From: an uncultured Bacilli bacterium
Lineage (GTDB): Bacteria; Bacillota_I; Bacilli_A; RF39; UBA660
Length of the DNA: 40,782 nucleotides
Direction: 5' to 3'
Assembly: GCA_949425575.1 (NCBI GenBank)
Contig: CASPVX010000005.1
Span: forward strand, 1 to 40,782
A program made the translations under genes and the position numbers. Shown here one piece after another: positions 27,301 through 34,701 of the stretch (its first letter is position 1; each line of letters starts with the position of its first letter). Under the pieces are notes generated by a model. That model was not told the DNA's origin, made no database searches, and saw only the letters and a program-made list of their open reading frames with translations.

Positions 27301-27661
27301 ACTTGGTGCCAATATGATGCAATTGATAAAAGCATTTAAAGAAGCAAATGAATATAATGGACCAGCTATTATAATTGCATATACACCATGTATTGCTCAT
27401 GGATTTAAAGAAGGTAGTGCGACTAAACAAAAATTAGCTACTCAGTCAGGATATTTTCCAATCTTTAGATATAACCCACAAACGAAAGTATTTAATTTAG
27501 ACAGTAAAGCAGATTTTGATTTATATGAAAAATATATTGAAGGAGAAGCTAGATATGCTATGCTTAAATCAGTAAATCCAGATAAAGCAAAAGAACTTTT
27601 AGAAGCAAGTAAAAAAGATGCTATGGAAAGATATGCTTATTATGAAAACTTAACAAAATAG
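24341..27661 (+). CDS. nifJ: Pyruvate:ferredoxin (flavodoxin) oxidoreductase
   Basis: A 1106-residue single-chain PFOR, which oxidises pyruvate to acetyl-CoA and CO2 and reduces ferredoxin or flavodoxin. The N-terminal pyruvate-binding domain (GIYPITPSSPMAE), the gamma domain, the two [4Fe-4S] motifs CIECNQCSFVCP and CTGCGLCKDICP, the proximal cluster cysteines (KSCAGCGQ, GCSSIYGG) and the TPP motif GDGWAYDIGFSG ... NTGGQ are all seen. It is somewhat shorter than the usual ~1170-1190 residues. An anaerobic, fermentative metabolism follows. The gene begins 6 bp after the prepilin stop. Confidence 0.97.
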   Translation: MIKKTIDGNEACASVSYLFTEVAGIYPITPSSPMAEVVDKWASAGKKNIFNDEVKVVEMQSELGAAGMVHGSLRSGLLTSTYTSSQGLLLMIPNLYKIAGELLPGVINVAARSLSTHALSIMGDHQDIFAARATGVCMLASSSVQDIVYMTLLSHLASLSSSLPFMNFFDGFRTSHEINKIDVIEKDDVLDLIDYKAIEQFRNKGLNPLKPYIIGTNQSDDIYFQNTEARNIYYEKAANIVLEYMNKINKKFGTDYKPFNYYGNEQAEKVIVAMGSVCETIKEFIEGTDYGLVEVHLYRPFSTNFLLDVLPESTKKIAVLNRTKEAGSIGEPLYLDVLAALKNKNIEIVSGRYGLSSKDTTPGQIKAVYEMLDDPKDNFTIGIEDDITHLSLKYDEYKTSTSDEVLIFGYGSDGMISASKILLKIIGEKTDNYVQGYFEYDSKKSGGITVSHLRFNKNKIHSSYYVDNPKLIVISKDNYLNSFDCVSKLKENGTVLINTEHENLDFASDDVKKLLIEKNAKVYLIDAYGVARNHGLTNKISMIMESAILKLQTLIDYDKAIEEVKENIKTKFKKKGSDVINANIDALDEINLKEIKVTLSNKEIEKPNSLYEKLSSRKGNELKTSDFLNIIDGRFLTGTAKLDKPKISQVVACYNKDKCIECNQCSFVCPHGVIRTYLLDNEEYEKAPEFVKDRCKKAIGPGLENYHYALAISKKDCTGCGLCKDICPTGAITLNMYSDPDVYDYLEENVSDKKVNRFTLKGSQFVNPSFKFPKSCAGCGQTAYLKLLSQLFKENLVIANATGCSSIYGGNIPNIPYETPWASSLFEDNAEYGYGMVVADRVMKNRIRKIMENNLEGNNKELFEKWISNPNDYEITKEVYEKIDYSSLEELSQIKDYIISKNIWIVGGDGWAYDIGFSGIDQVLSSNDNAKILVLDSELYSNTGGQASKSSPRGSVESFASSGKKTAKKDLAKIALAYPNAYVAQVSLGANMMQLIKAFKEANEYNGPAIIIAYTPCIAHGFKEGSATKQKLATQSGYFPIFRYNPQTKVFNLDSKADFDLYEKYIEGEARYAMLKSVNPDKAKELLEASKKDAMERYAYYENLTK

Positions 27662-27673
27662 TTAAGTTTTTTT
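27647..27673 (+). terminator. Rho-independent terminator of nifJ
   Basis: AACTTAAC/GTTAAGTT (8 bp, extendable by A-T pairs), loop AAAATA, then T. It includes the TAG stop of nifJ. Confidence 0.85.
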
Positions 27674-27746
27674 GTGAAAAAAAAGGAAATAGGAGTAGTC
27701 ACATCGTAACATATTAGTAGAGTGGGAAAAAGAAAGAGGAGATATT

Positions 27747-28637
27747 ATAGATTATTATAATGAAATAAAGGGTACTTTAGTAAAAAACGAAATATATAAG
27801 AAAGCAAAAGATTATTCTAAAAATCGAAGTGATTTAAATTCTTACTTTGAAGTAGGGAGGTTACTTGCAGAAGCACAGGGCAGAGAGGCAAGAGCAAAAT
27901 ATGGAAATAAATTAATAAAAGAATATTCAGAAAAATTAACTAAAGAGCTTGGAAAAGGATATTCTACTAGAAATTTAAAATATATGAGAAAATTTTATTT
28001 ATTAATTCAAAAAGGGCAGGAAATGCCTGCCCAATTATCTTGGAGCCATATTATTGAATTATTATCATTAAAAAATACTAATGAAATCAATTATTATATC
28101 TATATTAGTGAAACTGAAAATTTATCATATTGAGAGCTTAGAAAACGAATACATTCTAAAGAGTATGAAAGAATTGATCACAAAGAAGAAATAAAAAGTC
28201 CAAAAGTAAATACGTTAATTAAAAATCCGATTATAATAAAATCAAATAATAAAAATGGAAAATTAACTGAATATGTACTTCATCAAATGATTTTAGAAAA
28301 TATGGATGATTTTTTAAAAGAATTAGGAGTTGGTTTTACATATTGTGGTAGTGAAGTAAAAATAAAAATAGGAGATAGATATAATTACATAGATTTACTT
28401 TTATTTAATTACAAATATAATTGTTTTGTAGTAATTGAACTGAAAGTAGCAGAAATGAAAGCAGAATATATAGGGCAAATAAAAAAATACATGAATTATG
28501 TAGATAAAAATATAAAGGAACCTTTTAATGATAAAACAGTAGGAGTGATTATTTGTAAGAAAGAAAATAAGTATGTTATGGAGTACTGCAGTGATGATAA
28601 AATTTTTACTACAATATATAAATTAATAAAAAAATAA
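27747..28637 (+). pseudogene. DUF1016/YhcG-type PD-(D/E)XK nuclease, start codon lost and in-frame stop
   Basis: One frame encodes a nearly full DUF1016 protein. DYYNEIKGTLVKNEIYKKAK, EVGRLLAEAQ and STRNLKYMRKFY form the N-terminal domain, LSWSHIIELL the middle, and YIDLLLFNYKYNCFVVIELK the PD-(D/E)XK core (D...ELK). Two lesions are visible. The expected ATG is ATA at 27747-27749, six bases after AGAGGAG. A TGA at 28131-28133 stands where an Arg is usual (SY-stop-ELRKRI). The part from ATG 28287 alone would be a nuclease-domain fragment without RBS. Both lesions are single transitions, so inactivation is recent. Such proteins are often linked to restriction or defence loci. Confidence 0.8.
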
Positions 28638-28654
28638 CTCTTACTGAGTTATTT
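28626..28654 (-). terminator. Terminator of the HIT gene, shared with the convergent pseudogene
   Basis: AAATAACTC/GAGTTATTT is a 9-bp perfect stem with a 5-nt loop. The minus strand has seven T after it, the plus strand only TTTGTT, so it acts mainly on the HIT transcript. Confidence 0.75.
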
Positions 28655-29006
28655 GTTCATAAACTTGTTCGATATTAATTTCCGCTTGCTTTTCATCATA
28701 AGCAGGTAATATGTGCAAATGATAGTGTTTAACTTCTTGTGGAAGCCCGTTATTTTGAACTAAAGTCATACCTTTAGATCCTAGTTTTTCTTCATACAAA
28801 GTTCCTATTTTTTTAGCTGTTTCCATAATATGCATTAATGTTTCGTTTGGAATATCATATAAATCTTGGTAATGCTTTTTAGGAACAATTAAAGTGTGTC
28901 CATTTACTTCTGGATTAACATCTAAAAATACTTTAACAATATCATCTTCATAAATTGTATATGATGGAATTTCTCCATTCATTATTTTACAAAAAATACA
29001 GTTCAT
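28641..29006 (-). CDS. HIT family hydrolase (Hint/PKCI type)
   Basis: A 121-residue nucleotide hydrolase/transferase of the HIT superfamily. The catalytic triad motif is HYHLHIL (H-x-H-x-H), the N-terminus MNCIFCKIMNGEIPSYTIYE carries the CxxC found in Gram-positive members, and LDVNPEVNGHTLIVPKKHY is typical. It probably cleaves adenosine 5'-phosphoramidates. The ATG at 29006 is chosen because GAGGTGA precedes it at a good distance; the GTG at 29015 lies in that RBS. It is one of the few minus-strand genes here, divergent from sufC. Confidence 0.93.
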   Translation of the reverse strand: MNCIFCKIMNGEIPSYTIYEDDIVKVFLDVNPEVNGHTLIVPKKHYQDLYDIPNETLMHIMETAKKIGTLYEEKLGSKGMTLVQNNGLPQEVKHYHLHILPAYDEKQAEINIEQVYEQITQ

Positions 29007-29041
29007 TATATTCACCTCATTTTTATTTTATCATAAATTTA

Positions 29042-29070
29042 AAAAGAGAGATATTTTTTATCTCTCTTTT
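29042..29070. terminator. Perfect 12-bp hairpin between divergent HIT and suf genes
   Basis: AAAAGAGAGATA/TATCTCTCTTTT with loop TTTTT. It lies upstream of both flanking genes, so it ends no visible gene. It may stop antisense readthrough, sit in the HIT leader, or be an operator. Confidence 0.5.
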
Positions 29071-29114
29071 ATCGTGAATATCTGCGAATATTCTATCTTA
29101 TAATGTTCTTAGAG

Positions 29115-29143
29115 TTTAATTTTTATTCAAAAAATGTTAAAAT
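29115..29143 (+). promoter_or_regulatory. Promoter of the suf operon
   Basis: TTTAAT, a 17-bp spacer, then TAAAAT with extended TGT. Only 18 bp separate it from the sufC ATG. Confidence 0.5.
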
Positions 29144-29161
29144 ATTAGGTAGGTGATTATA

Positions 29162-29938
29162 ATGGATAAATTAGAAATAAAAGATTTAACTGTTAGTATA
29201 GATGGTAAAACGATTTTAGATGGTTTAAACTTAGAAATAAAATCAGGTGAAATTCACGCTATTATGGGACCTAATGGAACAGGAAAGTCAACACTTTCAC
29301 AAGTTATAATGGGTCATCCTGCATATAAAATAGAAAAAGGAGAAATTTTATTTAATGGTGAAAATATTAACAAATTATCAGTAGATAAAAGAGCTCATGC
29401 AGGTATATTTTTAGGAATGCAAATGCCTATGGAAATTGAAGGTGTTAGTAATGCTGATTTTTTAAGAACTGCTCTTAGAAGTAAACAAGGAAATGATTTT
29501 AAACTATTTGATTTTATTAAAGAACTTGATAATCAAATAGATGATTTGAAAATGAATAAAGACATGGTGCATAGAAGTATAAATTTAGGTTTTTCAGGTG
29601 GTGAAAGAAAGAAAAATGAAATTCTTCAAATGCATATTTTAAAACCTAAAATAATAATGCTTGATGAAATAGATTCAGGATTAGATGTTGATAGTTTAAA
29701 ATTAATTGGCGAAAGCGTTACTAAATATTATAAAGAAAATAAACCTGCTTTACTTTTAGTTACACATTATCAAAGATTACTTGATTATATAGTTCCTGAT
29801 TTTGTTCATGTTTTATATAAAGGTAAAGTCGCTGTTAGTGGTGATGTTTCATTAGTTAAAGAAATAGAAGAAAATGGTTATGAAAAACTTTTAAAAAATT
29901 ACGCAAATAAATTAGAGGAAAATAAATCTAATGAATAA
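29162..29938 (+). CDS. sufC: Fe-S cluster assembly ATPase SufC
   Basis: A 258-residue ABC-type ATPase that powers the SufBCD scaffold. Walker A is GPNGTGKSTL, the signature SGGERKKNE, Walker B IIMLDEIDSGLDVDSL, and the H-loop is LLVTHY. The SufC-specific Q-loop region (GMQMPMEIEGVSNADFLR) is present. The ATG at 29162 follows AGGTGA by 6 bp. It overlaps sufD by 8 bases. Confidence 0.96.
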   Translation: MDKLEIKDLTVSIDGKTILDGLNLEIKSGEIHAIMGPNGTGKSTLSQVIMGHPAYKIEKGEILFNGENINKLSVDKRAHAGIFLGMQMPMEIEGVSNADFLRTALRSKQGNDFKLFDFIKELDNQIDDLKMNKDMVHRSINLGFSGGERKKNEILQMHILKPKIIMLDEIDSGLDVDSLKLIGESVTKYYKENKPALLLVTHYQRLLDYIVPDFVHVLYKGKVAVSGDVSLVKEIEENGYEKLLKNYANKLEENKSNE

Positions 29939-30725
29939 AATAATTATAGCTAATGATGAAATTACACTAAAACAGATAGATAAAACATTAAAAGTAGAAG
30001 CTGATAAAAAATGTGAATTTTTAAATGTTAAATTAATCAAAATAGATGTTTTAGAAAGTACAAATTTAATTATTGAACATTCAAATATTAAAGAAACAAA
30101 ATTTGAAATAAATATAAATATAGAAGATGATATAGATTTTAAATTATTTGAATTGAAACAAGAGGGAAATTATAAAATTTATTATAATTATTCAATCGGA
30201 AAAAATTCAGAAGTTAATGTTTTAAAAATTCATAATACAAATGGAATTAAAGAACAAACTAAAGTTAACTTAAACGGAATTAATTCTAAAATCACTCACA
30301 CATTAAAAACAATCTCAACAACCGAAGAAAAATATGATTTTTTAGTTTATCATAATGCTAAAAATACATATAGTAATATAGTAAATAATGGTGTTAATAT
30401 TAAAGATGGCTGTTTAAATTTAAAACTATCTAGCTTTGCTCCTAAAGGAACTATAGATTGTAATTTAAATCAAAATAGTCGCATAATTAATCTCACAAAT
30501 AACAAATGCGAAATCAATCCTAATTTATTTATTGACGAAAATGAAGTGATAGCTAATCATAGCGCACTTATCGGTACCTTTTCAGAGGAAGAAATGTTTT
30601 ATTTAATGAGTAGAGGTATTAATAAATCTAAAGCTGAAAGTTTAATGATTAAAGGATTCCTATTAAATGAATCTGGAATTTATCAAAAAGAACTAGAAAA
30701 AATTATAAATAAGTATTGGAGGTGA
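29931..30725 (+). CDS. sufD: Short SufD/SufB family scaffold protein
   Basis: A 264-residue protein with the C-terminal SufB/SufD signature: NPNLFIDENEVIANHSALIG, then FSEEEMFYLMSRGINKSKAE. The conserved His of the SufD-type VxxSHGA motif is kept as ANHSA. It is far shorter than usual SufD (about 400-430 residues): the N-terminal helical region is missing and the beta-helix core is small. It lies between sufC and sufS, as SufD does in Firmicutes. Assignment to SufD rather than SufB rests on gene order, the motif and the absence of the SufB-type cysteine. Confidence 0.82.
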   Translation: MNKIIIANDEITLKQIDKTLKVEADKKCEFLNVKLIKIDVLESTNLIIEHSNIKETKFEININIEDDIDFKLFELKQEGNYKIYYNYSIGKNSEVNVLKIHNTNGIKEQTKVNLNGINSKITHTLKTISTTEEKYDFLVYHNAKNTYSNIVNNGVNIKDGCLNLKLSSFAPKGTIDCNLNQNSRIINLTNNKCEINPNLFIDENEVIANHSALIGTFSEEEMFYLMSRGINKSKAESLMIKGFLLNESGIYQKELEKIINKYWR

Positions 30726-30731
30726 TATATT

Positions 30732-31928
30732 TTGAATAGAGAAGATTTTCCAATATTAAAGGGAGATAATATTTACTTTGATAATGGAGCAACTACATTT
30801 AAACCACAAGTATTATTAGACGGACTTTCTGAATACTATAATAATTACTGTGCAAATATCCATAGAGGTGATTATGGTATTAGTTTAAAAGCTAGTGAAG
30901 AATATGAAAAAGCAAGAATGAAAGTTGCTAACTTTATTAATGCTAAAGATATGAATGAAGTTGTTTTTACAAGTGGAGCGACTGACTCTTTAAATAAAAT
31001 AATATTTGGTTATTTTAAAAATATTTTAAAGGAAAATGATGAAGTTGTTTTGACTAGAAGTGAACATGCTTCAAATTTACTACCATGGTATGAGCTTGAG
31101 GATTTGCTTGGAATAAAAGTTAAATATATTGATTTAGATGAAAAATTTGAAGTTACTTTTGATAATTTAAAAAAAGTAGTAACTGAAAAAACTAAAGTGA
31201 TTTCTATAGCACATATTACAAATGTAGTTGGCGATGTTAGAGACATTAAATCTATCACTAAATTTGCTCATGAAAGAGGTATTTTAGTTTTAGTTGATGG
31301 GGCCCAAAGTGTACCTCATATGAAAACAGACGTTGTAGATTTAGATGTTGATTTCTTAGTTTTTTCTGCCCATAAAATGTGTGGTCCAACAGGAGTAGGC
31401 GTTTTATATGGTAAAATGGAATATTTAAAAAATACAAAACCAATCATTTTTGGTGGCGGGATGAACTCTACATTTACGAATGATGGATCTAGAATGTATA
31501 AAAATTTACCAGAAAGATTAGAGGCAGGAACACCAAATATAGCAGACGCTATAGCCTTCGGTAAAGTAATAGATTATTTAGAAAATATAGGTATGGAAAA
31601 AATCCATAAACATGAAATGAAATTAAAAAAATATTTAGTATCTAAATTGAAACAAAATGAAAATATAATAATTTATAATGATAGTTCTAATAGTGGAATA
31701 GTTACAATTAATTATAAGGATATTTTTGCACAAGATTTATCTATTTATTTAGATAAATATGGAATATGTACAAGAGCGGGTAACCACTGCGCTAAAATAC
31801 TAAAAGATGAAATAGGAATGAAAAATACTTGCAGAATTAGTATGTATTTCTATAATACAAAAGAAGAAATTGATAAACTTGTAGAAGTATTACAAAACCC
31901 AAATATAAAAAATGAAATCATAATGTAA
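30732..31928 (+). CDS. sufS: Cysteine desulfurase SufS
   Basis: A 398-residue PLP enzyme that supplies sulfur for Fe-S clusters by turning cysteine into alanine. FVFTSGATDSLN-like, VLVDGAQSVPHMKTDV, the PLP-lysine segment SAHKMCGPTGVG and the catalytic cysteine in TRAGNHCAK are all visible; this is the SufS (group II) type. Translation begins at TTG, 5 bp after a perfect GGAGGTGAT; no ATG is available in register. In Bacillus-type operons sufU and sufB follow; here a terminator does. Confidence 0.95.
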   Translation: MNREDFPILKGDNIYFDNGATTFKPQVLLDGLSEYYNNYCANIHRGDYGISLKASEEYEKARMKVANFINAKDMNEVVFTSGATDSLNKIIFGYFKNILKENDEVVLTRSEHASNLLPWYELEDLLGIKVKYIDLDEKFEVTFDNLKKVVTEKTKVISIAHITNVVGDVRDIKSITKFAHERGILVLVDGAQSVPHMKTDVVDLDVDFLVFSAHKMCGPTGVGVLYGKMEYLKNTKPIIFGGGMNSTFTNDGSRMYKNLPERLEAGTPNIADAIAFGKVIDYLENIGMEKIHKHEMKLKKYLVSKLKQNENIIIYNDSSNSGIVTINYKDIFAQDLSIYLDKYGICTRAGNHCAKILKDEIGMKNTCRISMYFYNTKEEIDKLVEVLQNPNIKNEIIM

Positions 31929-31944
31929 TGGTTTCATTTTATTT
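31911..31944 (+). terminator. Rho-independent terminator of the suf operon
   Basis: AATGAAATCAT/ATGGTTTCATT pairs over 11 bp (one G-U) around AATGTA, then TTATTTT. The stem contains the sufS stop codon. Confidence 0.8.
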
Positions 31945-31972
31945 TGCATAACTTATAAATTAGTAGTATAAT
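31944..31972 (+). promoter_or_regulatory. sigma-A promoter of the GDPD-like gene
   Basis: TTGCAT, a 17-bp spacer and a perfect TATAAT. Confidence 0.8.
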
Positions 31973-31994
31973 ATGCCTCAATTGGGGGATTATT

Positions 31995-32705
31995 ATGGAA
32001 ATTATTTTACACAGCGGCGGAACAGACGGACATATTACAAAAAAACAATTACAAAAAGTTTTAAGTTCGCCAGACTTTGATATTATTGAACTTGATTTCA
32101 TTCATGCTAAAGAGTTAGGTTTCGTATGCTCACACAGTAAAAGATGCGAAAGAGGATTAATCTCAGAACTTAGTAAAGATGAAATATATAAATCAGGACT
32201 TATGACTTTAGAAGACGTTTTAGAAATAATAAACGGTAATAAAAAGATTTTGTTAGATTTTAAAGATGCTTCTAATCGTTATTTTTTAATTGATTATATA
32301 AGAAAGATAATTAATAATTATGGTTTTGAAGATAAAGTAATGATTCAAAGTTTTAATAGAGAATTTATTAGAACAATTCTTTCATTTAAAAAATTAGGAA
32401 TGTTTACAGAAACAGAAATAGGACTAATAATTAATTTATTTAAAACATTTAAATATAGAAATGGAATAGATGAATTAAGTAAACTTGATTTTGTATCTTT
32501 GTCATCAGAATTATTTGAGTGGCCAATTGTAGGGGATGATTATCAGACTTATAGAGACTTCCTTCCAGAAGCAAAACAATATGCTTGGACTTGGGCACCA
32601 CCATATACTGAGAAAGATAATAGAATAGTAAATTATATTGAGTCAGGTGTAGATGGAATAATTACTAATGATCCTGTAAAAGTAAAGCGATTGTTAAATA
32701 AATAA
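31995..32705 (+). CDS. Glycerophosphodiester phosphodiesterase-like protein
   Basis: A 236-residue TIM-barrel protein resembling GDPD enzymes, which cleave glycerophosphodiesters to glycerol 3-phosphate and an alcohol. The N-terminal HSGGTDG stands where HRG is usual. IIELDFIHAKELGFVCSHS matches the E-x-D-v...D...V.HD segment, TLEDVLEII and KILLDFKD match LeeVL and lEiK, and the end GVDGIITNDPVKVKRLLN is a clear GDPD C-terminus. The changed HRG means substrate may differ. Monocistronic, with a short leader that could fold CCTC/GGGG over the RBS. Confidence 0.82.
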   Translation: MEIILHSGGTDGHITKKQLQKVLSSPDFDIIELDFIHAKELGFVCSHSKRCERGLISELSKDEIYKSGLMTLEDVLEIINGNKKILLDFKDASNRYFLIDYIRKIINNYGFEDKVMIQSFNREFIRTILSFKKLGMFTETEIGLIINLFKTFKYRNGIDELSKLDFVSLSSELFEWPIVGDDYQTYRDFLPEAKQYAWTWAPPYTEKDNRIVNYIESGVDGIITNDPVKVKRLLNK

Positions 32706-32743
32706 TTATATATAAAATAAAAGAAAAAAATTTATAATTTCTA

Positions 32744-32773
32744 TTGACTTAATGACCTGGAAATTGATAAAAT
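32744..32773 (+). promoter_or_regulatory. sigma-A promoter with a flanking inverted repeat
   Basis: TTGACT, an 18-bp spacer and TAAAAT with extended TGA. GACCT (32754-32758) and AGGTC (32774-32778) flank the -10 as an inverted repeat with a 15-bp gap, which could be a repressor site. Confidence 0.65.
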
Positions 32774-32799
32774 AGGTCCGTTTTGAGGAGAGTGTTTAT

Positions 32800-33339
32800 A
32801 TGTTAACAAAAGGGGAATTAATACAACCATTCAATAGTATATTATCTAATTTAGCTAAAGATAGAATGACATTAATAACAGATTATTGTAGTATAAAAGA
32901 TCAAATTTCTAATTCAAAAAAAGAAATGAATGAATTATCAGAAGAATATGAACAAAGAAGAGTTAAGGCACATACAATATATTCAATGCTTGCTTCATTT
33001 ATCATATTAGGCGCTATCTTTGTAAACTTGGCTGGACTTGTATTTATGATTGTAAGTACACTAAGTTTAGTGCTATATAAAAAATATTTTGATAAAACAT
33101 ACAAAAAAGATTATGAAGTTTCAACAGAAAAGTTTAGAGCATCCATTGAAAGATTGGAAGAAAAAAAGACAAAACATAAATATGATATAGAGAAAATGGA
33201 TGTTATTATTAAAAATATAAAGGAAATTATAGAAAGTCTTGAAGAAAGAGATTCTGGTTTTATTTCCAATCATCCACTTTCTAATTTACCAGAAGATACA
33301 GAAGCTAAGAAATTAACACATGAAAGAACTAGATTTTAA
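32800..33339 (+). CDS. Unrecognised coiled-coil membrane protein
   Basis: A 179-residue protein. A helical, charged N-terminal part (to about 55, with a coiled-coil pattern SKKEMNELSEEYEQRR) leads to a hairpin of two hydrophobic helices (about 58-79 and 80-95). A second coiled coil follows (about 108-155, FRASIERLEEKKTKHKYDIE...), then a polar tail. Both ends are probably cytoplasmic. No family recognised. It has its own good promoter and terminator and lies just before dnaB-dnaI, but is not in their operon. Confidence 0.8.
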   Translation: MLTKGELIQPFNSILSNLAKDRMTLITDYCSIKDQISNSKKEMNELSEEYEQRRVKAHTIYSMLASFIILGAIFVNLAGLVFMIVSTLSLVLYKKYFDKTYKKDYEVSTEKFRASIERLEEKKTKHKYDIEKMDVIIKNIKEIIESLEERDSGFISNHPLSNLPEDTEAKKLTHERTRF

Positions 33340-33341
33340 TT

Positions 33342-33372
33342 AAAGAAACCATTAAAATAAGGTTTCTTTTTT
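33342..33372 (+). terminator. Rho-independent terminator
   Basis: AAAGAAACC/GGTTTCTTT, a 9-bp perfect stem with a 10-nt loop, then T. Confidence 0.85.
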
Positions 33373-33383
33373 GTGTAAATATA

Positions 33384-33392
33384 TGCTAAAAT
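33384..33392 (+). promoter_or_regulatory. Extended -10 promoter of dnaB-dnaI
   Basis: TGCTAAAAT, 22 bp before the dnaB start. The -35 is not clear. Confidence 0.5.
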
Positions 33393-33414
33393 AAATAAAA
33401 GAAGGAGGAGTATT

Positions 33415-34701
33415 ATGAAGATTAATCTATTGCCTGCTGATACATATATCGTAAAAAATAGTACAGTTTTAAATAATGAAGATCGTAATCTATTAATGAC
33501 CTTATATCAACCCGTAATAGGGGCAACAGCTATTAATCTTTATTTTACTCTTTGGTCACATTTAGACGATAGTAAAATTTTAGGAAGTGAATATACTCAT
33601 CATTTTTTAATGACTAGTATGGGCATTAAATTATCAGATATTTTAGAAGCTAGGGAAAAGCTTGAAGCAATCGGTCTTTTGAAATCATTTGTTAAAAAGG
33701 GGAGTATTAATAACTATATATATGAATTATATTCACCACTTGATGCTTATGAGTTTTTAGCAAACCCAATTTTAATGAATGCACTTTTAAGTAATATTGG
33801 TAAAAAAGAATTTAAGAAACTAGTTAAAGTGTTTATAACACCAAAAATAGATCTTGATAGTTATGAAAATATTACATCTTCTTTTGATGAGGTTTTTACA
33901 GTTTATAAAACTTTAGAATTTAATGAAAACATAACAAATATTAAAAAAGTTAATAAATTAGATATGGTAATAAATTCAAAAAATGATTTAAATAATGTTT
34001 TTTCATTAATACCAGAAGAAATGTTAAATTTAAAATCGGTTTCTTCTGAAATAAAAGAACTTATTTATAAACTAGCATTTATTTATGATTTAGATGATAA
34101 AACATTAAGTGAACTTATTAGAAACTCTTGTAATGAAAGAAGAATTATTGATAAACAAAAACTAAGAATTAATTGTAGTAACTACTATACCTTTGAACAT
34201 AAAGGTAAATCGCCAAAACTAATTTATAAAAATCAACCAGAATATTTAAGAACAGAAGTTAATGATGCATCTAAAAAATCAAAACAAATATATACATTTG
34301 AAACAACTAGTCCATATGATTTTCTTCTTGGCAAAAATAAAGGCGTTAAACCAGCAAAAAGTGATCTTCAAATTATCGAAATGTTATTGATTGATTACAA
34401 ATTAAATCCAGGCGTTGTAAATGTTTTAATAGATTATGTTTTAAGAATAAATAATAATAAGTTAACTAAAAATTTTGTTTTAACAATTGCTAGTCAGTGG
34501 TGTAGAAGTAATATTGAAACTGTAGAAGATGCAATGAATATTTCGAAAAAAGAAGTTAGTAATAGAAGTAAAACAGCACCTAAAAAGGTAAAAGAAAAAG
34601 TGCCAGAGTGGTACAATAAAGAAATTGAAACAGAAGAAATGAGTCTTGAAGAAATTAATGAGTTAGAAGAAAAAATGAGAAAGGCAGGAATTGAAGTATG
34701 A
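33415..34701 (+). CDS. dnaB: Replication initiation/membrane attachment protein DnaB (Firmicutes type)
   Basis: A 428-residue primosome protein (the Firmicutes DnaB, not the helicase). It helps load the replicative helicase at oriC with DnaD and DnaI. The N-terminal winged-helix region opens with TYIVKNSTVLNNEDRNLLMTLYQPVIGATAINLY, typical of the family. The DnaD-like C-terminal domain is near 300-375 (LQIIEMLLIDYKLNPGVVNVLIDYVL...FVLTIASQW). The tail is charged. It overlaps dnaI by 4 bases (ATGA), the conserved dnaB-dnaI pair. RBS GAAGGAGGAG. Confidence 0.92.
   Translation: MKINLLPADTYIVKNSTVLNNEDRNLLMTLYQPVIGATAINLYFTLWSHLDDSKILGSEYTHHFLMTSMGIKLSDILEAREKLEAIGLLKSFVKKGSINNYIYELYSPLDAYEFLANPILMNALLSNIGKKEFKKLVKVFITPKIDLDSYENITSSFDEVFTVYKTLEFNENITNIKKVNKLDMVINSKNDLNNVFSLIPEEMLNLKSVSSEIKELIYKLAFIYDLDDKTLSELIRNSCNERRIIDKQKLRINCSNYYTFEHKGKSPKLIYKNQPEYLRTEVNDASKKSKQIYTFETTSPYDFLLGKNKGVKPAKSDLQIIEMLLIDYKLNPGVVNVLIDYVLRINNNKLTKNFVLTIASQWCRSNIETVEDAMNISKKEVSNRSKTAPKKVKEKVPEWYNKEIETEEMSLEEINELEEKMRKAGIEV

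Noticed and set aside
28131-28133. In-frame TGA in the DUF1016 gene as a Trp codon (mycoplasma code)
   Set aside because: prpC, rsgA, truB and the zinc-bearing M16 gene end properly in TGA, and Trp is coded by TGG throughout. The start codon of the DUF1016 gene is also lost.
28287-28637. Separate 116-residue nuclease-domain gene
   Set aside because: It continues in frame from the upstream DUF1016 sequence past the TGA and has no RBS, so it is the tail of the pseudogene.
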